Source: Lachnospiraceae bacterium (GTDB lineage Bacteria > Bacillota > Clostridia > Lachnospirales > Lachnospiraceae). Taken from it: a DNA stretch of 64,000 nucleotides. The notes beneath the pieces were generated by a model, which saw only the letters and a list, made by a program, of their open reading frames with translations, was not told where the DNA came from and searched no databases. Within the stretch, counting starts at the first letter, position 1, and the number at the start of each line of letters is the position of its first letter. Where the stretch lies: assembly GCA_910575605.1 (NCBI GenBank), contig CAJTEW010000010.1, positions 62,001-126,000 of the forward strand, written 5' to 3'. The translations under genes were made by a program, and so were the position numbers. This document shows, one piece after another, positions 46,475 to 54,749 of this stretch.

Positions 46475-47944
46475 TCACCTCGCCAAATATTCAAAGAAAA
46501 TATTCCCGTCAATATTCCCTGCAAAATTACATTCATTTAAAATCAAGAGCATATCTGTATCCTCTGCATAGACGATTTCATCCTGCTTAATCCTTCTAAA
46601 CGTCTCCGAAAGCGTTCTCTTAAATTCACAGACTGGTGTAACACTTCCAACTACCATTACAAGCATTAACCCGGCAAATACTCTGTAATCTTTCTTCTTC
46701 CACGACTCTTCCACTGCCTTTATAACTAAAATCATCAGAAGGAGTAATGCCGGTATAGATGCCCTCATACAAAAGTCATTCGAAAATCCTACCTTGACTG
46801 GCGGAATAATACAAAGGCAAAGCATAATAAAATAGAACAGTTTATTTTCCTGATTATATTTATAAAGTAAAACACCGTATACCCCTATTTCCAGAATCAA
46901 AAAAATAATCAGCTTGGGAAGACTGTTTTCAAATTCCGGCCCTCTAATATTTTCTCCCATAATAACAGAACCGGAATAGTTGCTGCTAAGATACAAAAAT
47001 GTTGTTATGCCTACAATACCTCCGCCAACTGCATTCTGAACAGTAGCTGTGTCCTCTATCAGGCTGCTAAGATATTTCCCTTCATATTTTCTTGAAAAGC
47101 ACAAAAACAATGCCAATGCCAGAAGACCTACAAAAGGAAACGTACTAGACAGCATGCTGCATGCTAATATAAAAACAATATTCCTGTTATTTTTCTGCAC
47201 ATAGATGAGCATGGTACAGACCCATGCCGGTATCGCCTGGTTAAACACCCAGAATAATTGTGTAGTCATCCCGGAATACTGATAAGGATTCCCCCACCAT
47301 TCTATATGCAGCTGACTTTCAAGCTCCATCGGATTCACACCGGTCAAAAATATCCCCACAATATCCAGTCCGCTAAAAAAAATCAAAACAAATAAAGGCC
47401 ATACGACAATCTTCTTTAACATAACACAGATAAGATAATATACAAGAATAATCCCAAGCACAGCCCAAACCGCTTGTGCATAGTATCCTTCCCTTAGCCC
47501 TATCAGCTTGCCAATAAGTGCCGACGGAAGCCAAAACCCTATATAATATATTAACCCCGTTGTCCCACTTCCGTGCAGACCCAAAGTATTCTGTGCAAGT
47601 ATTTCATGATTCAGAACCGGCCATTCATATTCCACCAGAATATTAAAGATACCGTTCCTGTAAGGATGATCCGTATTCTGGAACACAAACTTCCCAATTC
47701 CCGAATAATAAACCCATATTGCAATAATTCCTACAATAAAGATAATTTTAATAATATTTTCCCGATTCCATTCCGGCTCCCAGAGACTGGGGGATTCTTT
47801 GCAGGCTTTATAAAAACAATACCCTAATACTAAAGTAACCGGCAATGCAATATATAGCTTTATCCATCCTAATACAAATATCAAAAATGGCAGTAAAATG
47901 TATCCATATGCCACAATCCAAAAAATATTATACTGCTTTTTCAT
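46475..47944 (-). CDS. Large integral membrane protein, GT-C-like
   Basis: 489 residues with about eleven to twelve hydrophobic segments. The loop after the third segment, FVFQNTDHPYRNGIFNILVE (near residue 88-107), contains an Asp in the position where GT-C transferases have their catalytic acidic residue. The C-terminal tail is short and hydrophilic (DTDMLLILNECNF). It overlaps the flippase upstream by 17 nt. It may transfer a sugar from a polyprenyl-phosphate donor outside the membrane (inference); I do not recognise the exact family. Confidence 0.6.
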   Translation of the reverse strand: MKKQYNIFWIVAYGYILLPFLIFVLGWIKLYIALPVTLVLGYCFYKACKESPSLWEPEWNRENIIKIIFIVGIIAIWVYYSGIGKFVFQNTDHPYRNGIFNILVEYEWPVLNHEILAQNTLGLHGSGTTGLIYYIGFWLPSALIGKLIGLREGYYAQAVWAVLGIILVYYLICVMLKKIVVWPLFVLIFFSGLDIVGIFLTGVNPMELESQLHIEWWGNPYQYSGMTTQLFWVFNQAIPAWVCTMLIYVQKNNRNIVFILACSMLSSTFPFVGLLALALFLCFSRKYEGKYLSSLIEDTATVQNAVGGGIVGITTFLYLSSNYSGSVIMGENIRGPEFENSLPKLIIFLILEIGVYGVLLYKYNQENKLFYFIMLCLCIIPPVKVGFSNDFCMRASIPALLLLMILVIKAVEESWKKKDYRVFAGLMLVMVVGSVTPVCEFKRTLSETFRRIKQDEIVYAEDTDMLLILNECNFAGNIDGNIFFEYLAR

Positions 47945-49211
47945 CCTTTTTTCCTTTCTTCCTCACCCCATATATAAGCAATACGGTAAAAATCAAGCAT
48001 AGCACAGCCATAAGCACCAGATACAAGCCTGCCGCCCCCATAACTAAATACCGCTCAACAGCCTCTCCTGACAGCATACACGCCAGCACCGCAACAGCCA
48101 CATATCCCGCCAACAGGCTGTCCTGGAACCGGATAATTGTAATAATTGTAGCCAGCAGACCTGACAAGGCCAAAAATCCACCCCCAAGAAGAAGCACTAA
48201 AAGTTCCTTCTTATATGCTGACAAATCTGTATTATATAAAACAGACAGCACCGGAATTCCCAGAAGGTATGCACCTATCATACAAACCACTGTTATTCCT
48301 GCTACAATTCCAGTCTGAAACCAGATTAATTTCATAAACTCTTTCTTCTTTCCTTTATTCCACATAATTGACATCTTATAGACCATGGGATTAAAAATAA
48401 AGCCATTTAAAAGACCAATAACAAAAACTGGCATAGCAATAAATCCATAGCAGGCCTGAAGTTCATCATTCAGTACACGGTCTATGGCGTATTTAGGTGC
48501 ATTCCCAATGTAGAAGGAAAGAAAACTGCCAAGAAATAATGGAAAACAGATTTTAAGCTGCCGCCAGACATAGGAAGAAGACGGTCTTTTTTCTGATGTC
48601 TGCCTAAAAGGCTCATAACTCCATTTTGTAAACAGAAAAAACAGAGCTAAAGTGATTACTGTGGCAATTATAAGTGTCAGCAGTAAATCTTTAAAAGCAA
48701 ACAGGCTCACCGCAAATACAAGCAGTGTTATTCCAAGACGCAGTGTCAATGCCTTCCCTGCTACATCAAGACGCCCTTTCTGCTGATACAAACCGTGATA
48801 CACATCCTCAAGGACATCAATAACTTTAAAGAAGCACATCCATATAATCACCATACTTTTTTCCATGCTGTATCCGTTCTTACTTCCTGCATATAAAACA
48901 TAAAGTACAGATACAGACAACATTGCAGCCGACGTAACAATCCGTGATAAATAATACTCGCGGAACGTAAACTGTCCTGTCACGTCAGACACCTGGAAAT
49001 TGCGTACTCCATATTTTCCAATTGTCAGAAACAAATTCGCATTTGCATATGCAATCGTAAAAACACCTGCTTCAATTAATCCCAGAACTCTGGTCAGAAT
49101 CATAAGCATAATTACTGACTGAAATGCCATAATCATACTCCCTGCCATGTTCCATATAAAGCTGTCTCTTTCAATATTATCCGATTGTATTAAAAAACTT
49201 TTTATCTTCAT
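47928..49211 (-). CDS. Wzx-type flippase, copy 2
   Basis: 427 residues from the ATG at 49211, with GAGGAA five bases upstream. An in-frame ATG at 49250 also has an AGGAG and cannot be excluded. About twelve membrane segments; DSFIWNMAGSMIMAFQSVIM and YGVRNFQVSDVTGQFTFREY are typical of MOP-superfamily polysaccharide exporters in Clostridia. It is much shorter than, and not a close copy of, the flippase at 26.2 kb. It is coupled to the GT-C-like gene, so the two may serve one polymer. Confidence 0.87.
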   Translation of the reverse strand: MKIKSFLIQSDNIERDSFIWNMAGSMIMAFQSVIMLMILTRVLGLIEAGVFTIAYANANLFLTIGKYGVRNFQVSDVTGQFTFREYYLSRIVTSAAMLSVSVLYVLYAGSKNGYSMEKSMVIIWMCFFKVIDVLEDVYHGLYQQKGRLDVAGKALTLRLGITLLVFAVSLFAFKDLLLTLIIATVITLALFFLFTKWSYEPFRQTSEKRPSSSYVWRQLKICFPLFLGSFLSFYIGNAPKYAIDRVLNDELQACYGFIAMPVFVIGLLNGFIFNPMVYKMSIMWNKGKKKEFMKLIWFQTGIVAGITVVCMIGAYLLGIPVLSVLYNTDLSAYKKELLVLLLGGGFLALSGLLATIITIIRFQDSLLAGYVAVAVLACMLSGEAVERYLVMGAAGLYLVLMAVLCLIFTVLLIYGVRKKGKKDEKAV

Positions 49212-49240
49212 TGTATTCCTCGTTCGGTTAATCTTCCTCA

Positions 49241-49269
49241 ATAATATCATTTCTTCTCCTAAAACTCAA
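49241..49269 (-). promoter_or_regulatory. Possible promoter of the second flippase
   Basis: Minus-strand TTGAGT (49264-49269), 17 nt, TATTAT (49241-49246), 30 nt before the ATG at 49211. It lies in the 68-nt gap after the recombinase gene. If the ATG at 49250 is used instead, this motif falls in the coding start and is not the promoter. Confidence 0.45.
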
Positions 49270-49279
49270 TGGCTATTAT

Positions 49280-50218
49280 TTATATTAATTCCACACATCT
49301 CCTTTTATCTTCCCAGCAGGGATGAACATAGAGATTCAATGTTAAATTTACAGATGCATGTCCAAGTAATTCACTGACTACCTTGTAGTCTGCACCAGAT
49401 TCAATACAGCGTGTGGCAAAGGTATGTCTAAGCCCATGAAAATGTATATACTCTGCTTTATTTTCATCCAGAAATCTTTCATAATGCTGTCGGTACAGCC
49501 TTGGTTCCATATATTTTCTTGTGCCTGTCAAAAGATATGCTCTTTTATCCTTACAATATTGTCTGCTTAATAATGTATATAATGCATCTGAAATCGGAAT
49601 AACTCTCACCGCTTTTTTTGATTTCGGCGAAGTAATCGTAATTTTTGTCTTTCCCCGCTCTCCTTTTTTTCCCTTCAGATAAATTCTCTGCAGGGTCTTT
49701 TGAATTGTAATTGCCCGGTTACACATATCAATATCCTCCCACTGCAGTGCGCATAGCTCACCAATCCGAATTCCTGTATATAAAGATAATGCATATCCCA
49801 AAGATTCATATTCTAGTTCTTTATGGATAATCCTCAGAAGATATTCCTGCTGTTCCCTTGATAACACACTCAAACGGCTTACTTTTTTATTTACCGGATA
49901 CTCTACTTCAAGCGCCGGCATATTACAATCATACATCTTTGCATAATCTCGCCTGCACATTTTTAATATAATCACAATGTCCTTCACTGTTTTCAATGCC
50001 AGACCGCCTTTTCCATCTAAACGTCCACACATTGTCCAGTAAGTTATCTGTTCTTGAACTATCTTTGAATTAATTTCTTCTACTTCCCTCATTCCCAATC
50101 TGGGAAGTATCTGATTCTTCATTAAAACCAGGTAATTGGCATACGTAGATTCCTTTACATACCCCTTTTTGTACTGCAGCCACTCTTCTCCCCATTCATT
50201 CAAAATTTTTTTCACCAT
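49280..50218 (-). CDS. Tyrosine recombinase (site-specific integrase)
   Basis: 312 residues from the ATG at 50218, preceded by GAGGGA; the longer frame runs into the divergent operon and its extra residues are not recombinase-like. An N-terminal core-binding domain (about 8-105) is followed by the catalytic domain: TGIRIGEL with the first Arg, the beta-hairpin Lys in TSPKSKKAVRVIP, HGLRHTFATR with the HxxR pair, LLGHASVNLT with the second His, and the nucleophile Tyr in NLYVHP. All catalytic residues are present, so it should be active. It starts 64 nt from the right direct repeat. Excision, integration or promoter inversion are all possible; the short size is compatible with phase-variation recombinases. 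Confidence 0.93.
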   Translation of the reverse strand: MVKKILNEWGEEWLQYKKGYVKESTYANYLVLMKNQILPRLGMREVEEINSKIVQEQITYWTMCGRLDGKGGLALKTVKDIVIILKMCRRDYAKMYDCNMPALEVEYPVNKKVSRLSVLSREQQEYLLRIIHKELEYESLGYALSLYTGIRIGELCALQWEDIDMCNRAITIQKTLQRIYLKGKKGERGKTKITITSPKSKKAVRVIPISDALYTLLSRQYCKDKRAYLLTGTRKYMEPRLYRQHYERFLDENKAEYIHFHGLRHTFATRCIESGADYKVVSELLGHASVNLTLNLYVHPCWEDKRRCVELI

Positions 50219-50281
50219 TTTGCTTCCCTCTTTCGTTTTTCTAAAAAGTTTATCACAGCCCTTTAGTTCCCAACTTAAAGA

Positions 50282-50299
50282 TTTTAAGAAACAGATGGT
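50282..50299. repeat. Right copy of 18-bp direct repeat (possible recombination site)
   Basis: TTTTAAGAAACAGATGGT, matching the left copy at 44754-44771 except for one base. It lies between the recombinase start and the first gene of the CDP-sugar operon, ending 9 nt before that start codon, so it overlaps the operon's ribosome binding region. Confidence 0.5.
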
Positions 50300-50308
50300 G
50301 AAGTGATA

Positions 50309-51364
50309 ATGAACATGGATTTTTATAAAAGCAAACGAGTTCTCGTAACCGGACATACTGGATTTAAGGGAAGCTGGCTTTGCCGGATGCTTATTAGTGC
50401 CGGCGCCTATGTGACAGGCTATTCCCTTAATCCTCCAACAAAGCCGAACCTGTTCGAGATTGCTGAAATCGAAAAAGAGATGCATTCTGTCATCGGGGAT
50501 ATCAGGAATTTAGCCTATTTAAAGCAGATATTTGAAAAGTGTCAGCCGGAAATTGTTTTTCACCTGGCAGCTCAGCCCATTGTAAGGGATTCTTATAAAG
50601 ACCCTGTATATACTTACGAAACGAATGTAATGGGAACTGTAAATATCTGTGAATGTGTACGGCAAAGTCCTTCTGTTAAATCCTTCTTAAATGTAACGAC
50701 AGACAAAGTATACCATAACAATGAATGGGAATGGGGCTACCGTGAAACAGACCCGTTAGATGGGTATGACCCCTATTCTAATAGTAAGTCCTGTTCAGAA
50801 TTAGTTACCCACAGCTATATCAACTCCTTTTTTAGCAGCATGGGCGTGGCTGTATCCACAGCCCGTGCAGGAAATGTCATTGGGGGAGGGGACTTTGCAA
50901 ATGACAGGATTATTCCGGACTGTATCCGCGGGGCGGTAAAAGGTGAGGACATTATTGTCCGTAACCCTCATTCCACACGGCCATACCAACATGTACTGGA
51001 GCCATTGTCTGCATACCTGATGATTGCTGCAAAGCAGTATCAGGATAAGAAATATGCCGGTTTCTACAATGTAGGCCCAAACGACTGCGACTGTGTAACG
51101 ACAGGAGAACTGGTAGATATGTTCTGTAAGAGTTGGGGAAATGGGCAGAAATGGGAGGACAGATTTACAGGAGGCCCCCACGAGGCGAATTTTCTGAAGC
51201 TTGACTGCTCGAAGCTAAAGAATGTTTTTGGCTGGCAGCCCCGCTGGCATGTGAAGGAGGCTGTGGAATATACTGTGGAATGGACAAAGGCTTATCTGGA
51301 GGGACAGAAAGCTTCTGCATATATGGACAGACAGATAAAAGAATTTGAGAAACAAGAGGTTTAG
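50309..51364 (+). CDS. rfbG: CDP-glucose 4,6-dehydratase
   Basis: 351 residues from the ATG at 50309 (GGTGA seven bases before it); GTG at 50303 and ATG at 50315 are alternatives. NAD-binding motif VLVTGHTGFKGSWLCRML is diagnostic of the RfbG branch, as are HLAAQPIVRDSYKDPVYTYE, VTTDKVYHNNEWEWGYRETD and the catalytic YSNSK (YxxxK). It converts CDP-glucose to CDP-4-keto-6-deoxyglucose. The matching cytidylyltransferase (rfbF) is absent from the window, as is rfbH. It heads a tightly packed operon. No clear promoter is visible in the 90 nt upstream. Confidence 0.95.
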   Translation: MNMDFYKSKRVLVTGHTGFKGSWLCRMLISAGAYVTGYSLNPPTKPNLFEIAEIEKEMHSVIGDIRNLAYLKQIFEKCQPEIVFHLAAQPIVRDSYKDPVYTYETNVMGTVNICECVRQSPSVKSFLNVTTDKVYHNNEWEWGYRETDPLDGYDPYSNSKSCSELVTHSYINSFFSSMGVAVSTARAGNVIGGGDFANDRIIPDCIRGAVKGEDIIVRNPHSTRPYQHVLEPLSAYLMIAAKQYQDKKYAGFYNVGPNDCDCVTTGELVDMFCKSWGNGQKWEDRFTGGPHEANFLKLDCSKLKNVFGWQPRWHVKEAVEYTVEWTKAYLEGQKASAYMDRQIKEFEKQEV

Positions 51365-51367
51365 CAA

Positions 51368-52966
51368 ATGAACGAGATAAAGTTATTGGATTGTACGTTA
51401 AGAGACGGCGGTTACCTGAATGACTGGGAGTTTGGCTCTGATAACCTTGTCAGTGTTTTTGAGAGACAGACCAGTTCAGGAGCAGACATTATTGAAGTCG
51501 GATTTCTAGATGAACGCAGGACTTTCGATATAAACAGAAGTATCATGCCCTCTACTGACTGTGTAAGGAAGATTTTTGGAAAAGTAGACAAAAAACAGGC
51601 AATGATAGTGGGTATGATTGATTATGGAACATGCGGGCTTACTCATATCGAGAATTGCAAAGACAGCTATCTTGACGGCATCCGGGTGATCTTCAAAAAA
51701 CATTTGATGCATGAAGCCATAGCTTTCTGTGGAGAGATTAAAAAATTAGGTTATAAGGTATTCGCACAGGCAGTCTCTATTACCAGCTATTCAGATGAAG
51801 AACTGTTAGAACTTGTCAGACTTGTAAATGATGTAGAAATATACGCAATGTCTATGGTAGATACTTATGGACTGCTGTATAAAGATAACCTAATGCACTA
51901 TTTTGTAATGCTGGATCAATATCTGAAGCCGGAAATCAAACTGGGATATCATGCACATAACAATTTTCAGCTTGCATATTCCAACTGTATGGAGGTACTA
52001 CGACATCAGACAAAACGTACAATCGTAGTTGACGCCACATTATATGGAATGGGGAAAAGTGCTGGAAATGCGCCAATTGAGTTGTTGTCTATGCATCTTA
52101 ATGAATGCTATGGAAAAAATTATGATATTAATCAGATGCTGGAAGCAATTGACGGAAATATTATGCGTTTCTACCAGAAAACCCCATGGGGCTACAATCT
52201 ATTCTATTATCTTGCAGCCTCCAACCGCTGTCACCCTAACTATGTGCGTGATTTGATGGACAACCATACCTTATCCATTAAGTCTGTAAATGAAATATTA
52301 AGCAGGATAATACCTGAAAAGAAACTTATGTATGATGCTGCCCACATTGAGCAGCTTTACTATGAATATCAACAAGCTGAATGTGATGATTCCACTGACA
52401 GGGAAATATTAGCTGGAACACTTAAAGGAAAAACAATTCTTGTGCTTGGTCCGGGTGTTTCAATTGAAAGGGAACAGGATAAAGTCGAATGCTTTATGAG
52501 AGCAAACAATCCGGTTGTAATTTCCATTAATTTTATACCAGAACATTTAAATGTAGACTATGTTTTCCTAAGCAATCCCCGGAGATACATTCGGCTGTTT
52601 AATGCGCTCAAGGAAGGAAAAAACAAAGATGTAAGCGTCATAGCAACTTCCAATGTAACAAAATCTAAAGGCGCGTTTCATTACACCTTAAATAACAGCG
52701 CTCTTTTAGACAAAAATGCAGTAGTAATGGATTATTCCTTTATTATGTTGTTAAAAGCTTTCCAGCAAATGGGTATTTTCCAGATTTTTTGTGCAGGCCT
52801 CGACGGCTATTCAGAGGATACAGCCAACTATGCTGCTACAGATATGGAATACTGGTTTGCCAGAAGGAATGCTTTTGCTCTTAATAAGTATGTCAGAGAA
52901 TATTTGAAGGAACATACTGAACAGATAAAAGTAAATTTTATAACAAAGACACGTTACCTGGAATAG
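51368..52966 (+). CDS. HMGL-type aldolase fused to a C-terminal DUF115-like domain
   Basis: 532 residues. The N-terminal ~330 residues are an HMGL-like TIM-barrel aldolase of the 4-hydroxy-2-oxovalerate aldolase type: KLLDCTLRDGGYLNDW carries the catalytic Arg-Asp, and LGYHAHNNFQLAY the metal-binding His pair near residue 197. From about residue 350 a separate domain starts with KGKTILVLGPGVSIEREQDK, then VVISINFIPEHLNVDYVFLS and VMDYSFIMLLKAF. This resembles DUF115/MptE-like domains seen in glycan loci (tentative). The aldolase could release or add a pyruvate-derived unit on a sugar (inference). It follows rfbG by 3 nt. Confidence 0.82.
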   Translation: MNEIKLLDCTLRDGGYLNDWEFGSDNLVSVFERQTSSGADIIEVGFLDERRTFDINRSIMPSTDCVRKIFGKVDKKQAMIVGMIDYGTCGLTHIENCKDSYLDGIRVIFKKHLMHEAIAFCGEIKKLGYKVFAQAVSITSYSDEELLELVRLVNDVEIYAMSMVDTYGLLYKDNLMHYFVMLDQYLKPEIKLGYHAHNNFQLAYSNCMEVLRHQTKRTIVVDATLYGMGKSAGNAPIELLSMHLNECYGKNYDINQMLEAIDGNIMRFYQKTPWGYNLFYYLAASNRCHPNYVRDLMDNHTLSIKSVNEILSRIIPEKKLMYDAAHIEQLYYEYQQAECDDSTDREILAGTLKGKTILVLGPGVSIEREQDKVECFMRANNPVVISINFIPEHLNVDYVFLSNPRRYIRLFNALKEGKNKDVSVIATSNVTKSKGAFHYTLNNSALLDKNAVVMDYSFIMLLKAFQQMGIFQIFCAGLDGYSEDTANYAATDMEYWFARRNAFALNKYVREYLKEHTEQIKVNFITKTRYLE

Positions 52967-52994
52967 AAAGTAGACATATTTGGGAGGTGGGAGT

Positions 52995-53660
52995 ATGAAA
53001 CGTGTATTTATTACCGGTGGAAGCAGAGGAATAGGCAAGGCTGTTGCGGAGCGCTTTAAAAAAGCTGGATATGAAATAACAGCGCCGGTACGGGAAGAAC
53101 TGAACCTAAGTAGTGCTGAGTCTATTAACCGGTATCTGGAGGCGCATAAGGAAGAACAATTTGATGTCATTATTAACAATGCTGGATGCAATGATATTCA
53201 TAACATTGAAGAAATTACAGATGATGAGATTGAAACTATGATGAATGTGAATCTTATTGCACCGATAAAACTAATCCGTGGACTTGTCGGCCCAATGAAG
53301 ACACAGCGATATGGACGGATTGTAAATATTGGTTCAATATGGGCCAGCGTTTCAAAAGGCGGACGCTGTGTCTATAGTGCAACCAAGAACGGAATTCATG
53401 GGGTAACAAATACTCTGGCTGTAGAACTGGCCCCATACAATATTCTGGTAAATACAGTATGCCCTGGATTTACATTGACAGAACTGACCCGTAAAAATAA
53501 TACTCCAGAACAGGTTGAGGAGATTTCAAGGGATATACCTATGGGCCGTATGGCAGAACCAGAGGAGATTGCAGAGATTATTTATTTTATGGCTAGTGAA
53601 AGCAACACCTATCTGACAGGACAGAAAATAGTAGTTGATGGAGGTTTTACGGAAAAATGA
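52995..53660 (+). CDS. Short-chain dehydrogenase/reductase (FabG-like)
   Basis: 221 residues from the ATG at 52995, preceded by GGGAGGTGG. Motifs: FITGGSRGIGKAV (cofactor glycine loop), IINNAGCND, and the catalytic Ser and YSATK near residues 118-138; the C-terminus ends in TGQKIVVDGGF. It reduces or oxidises a keto/hydroxyl group with NAD(P). Context suggests a sugar or cyclitol intermediate rather than a fatty acid. Its stop overlaps the cyclase start by 4 nt (ATGA). Confidence 0.92.
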   Translation: MKRVFITGGSRGIGKAVAERFKKAGYEITAPVREELNLSSAESINRYLEAHKEEQFDVIINNAGCNDIHNIEEITDDEIETMMNVNLIAPIKLIRGLVGPMKTQRYGRIVNIGSIWASVSKGGRCVYSATKNGIHGVTNTLAVELAPYNILVNTVCPGFTLTELTRKNNTPEQVEEISRDIPMGRMAEPEEIAEIIYFMASESNTYLTGQKIVVDGGFTEK

Positions 53661-54715
53661 TGATTAAAGCCAGCTCTAAAGAATATAAGCTTTTAGTACA
53701 TCAGGATTTTTCATTTATGGAGACATTGCTGCAGTCAGATAATGCTCTGTATGTAATTGATAAAAAGGTTTACAAATTATACTATGATAAGCTGTTTTCT
53801 GGGATTGATACAGAATCATTATATCTGATTGATGCGCTAGAAACAAATAAAAATATAAATACTGCGTTAGAAATCTGTGAAATCATGACCAGAATACCCG
53901 CCAAGAGAAATGCACATTTGATTTCCTTTGGAGGAGGTATTATTCAGGATATTACCGGCTTTGCGGCAAATATTTTATATCGGGGAATACGATGGACTTT
54001 TGTTCCTACAACACTACTTGCAGCATGTGACAGCTGTATTGGAGGAAAGACATCTCTCAACTATAAACAGTTTAAAAATTTACTGGGAACCTTTTTTCCG
54101 CCAGATGAGATTCACATATGTCCCGGCTTTTTTCAGACGTTGACTGCACGTGATTATGAAAGCGGGCTCGGGGAAGTAGTTAAATTCAATATGATGTCCG
54201 GCAGCCAAGGTTTAGAGCGTATGGAACATGAACTTCCCCTTCTTCTAGATAGAAATGAAGATAAATTAAATGAATATATAGAAAATTCATTATTGTTTAA
54301 GAAAGACTTTATTGAAGAGGATGAATTTGACCGAGGGGTACGCATTCACCTAAACTTTGCACATACCTTCGGACATGCATTTGAAACCATGAGTGAATTC
54401 GCAATCCCGCATGGGACAGCTGTTGCTATTGGAATGATGATTGCAGACAGAATTTCCCTCTCCCGCGGATGGCTTAAAGAGGAAAAAGTACAACGCATGG
54501 AAAACGTGCTGCTTCAGATTATTCATGTAGACTTATCTCCTATTCCAATGGACATGGATAAAATAATAGCTGCTATTAAAAAGGATAAGAAACAGACAAG
54601 CTCTGACCTTACGGCAGTACTTATGTACGACAATATGAAGCTTCGAATTGTACATGACCTGAAAGAACATGAGGCAGAAGAAGCTATCCGATATGTTTAT
54701 GAAAAGATTGGATAG
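53657..54715 (+). CDS. 3-dehydroquinate synthase-like sugar phosphate cyclase
   Basis: 352 residues. NAD-binding core SFGGGIIQDITGFAANILYRG and PTTLLAACDSCIGGKTSLNY near residues 93-135 are shared with AroB. Metal ligands are kept: Glu in GLGEVVKFN, His in FAHTFGHAFE, His in IPHGTAVAIGM. The family also includes 2-deoxy-scyllo-inosose and valiolone synthases, which make carbocycles from sugar phosphates. Placed in a CDP-sugar operon, between an SDR and a ThDP enzyme, it is unlikely to be the housekeeping AroB (inference). The nearest functional subgroup needs a tree to decide. Confidence 0.88.
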   Translation: MMIKASSKEYKLLVHQDFSFMETLLQSDNALYVIDKKVYKLYYDKLFSGIDTESLYLIDALETNKNINTALEICEIMTRIPAKRNAHLISFGGGIIQDITGFAANILYRGIRWTFVPTTLLAACDSCIGGKTSLNYKQFKNLLGTFFPPDEIHICPGFFQTLTARDYESGLGEVVKFNMMSGSQGLERMEHELPLLLDRNEDKLNEYIENSLLFKKDFIEEDEFDRGVRIHLNFAHTFGHAFETMSEFAIPHGTAVAIGMMIADRISLSRGWLKEEKVQRMENVLLQIIHVDLSPIPMDMDKIIAAIKKDKKQTSSDLTAVLMYDNMKLRIVHDLKEHEAEEAIRYVYEKIG

Positions 54716-54749
54716 ATATATCCTGGAAAAATAAAATGGAGTGATAAAA

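Noticed and set aside
44754-50299. Integrated phage or conjugative element
   Set aside because: Apart from the recombinase there are no phage, relaxase, replication or transfer genes; only a small cassette or a local switch remains plausible.
50219-50485. Longer start for the recombinase reaching 50485
   Set aside because: It would run across the direct repeat and into the CDP-glucose dehydratase gene on the other strand, and the added residues have no recombinase character.
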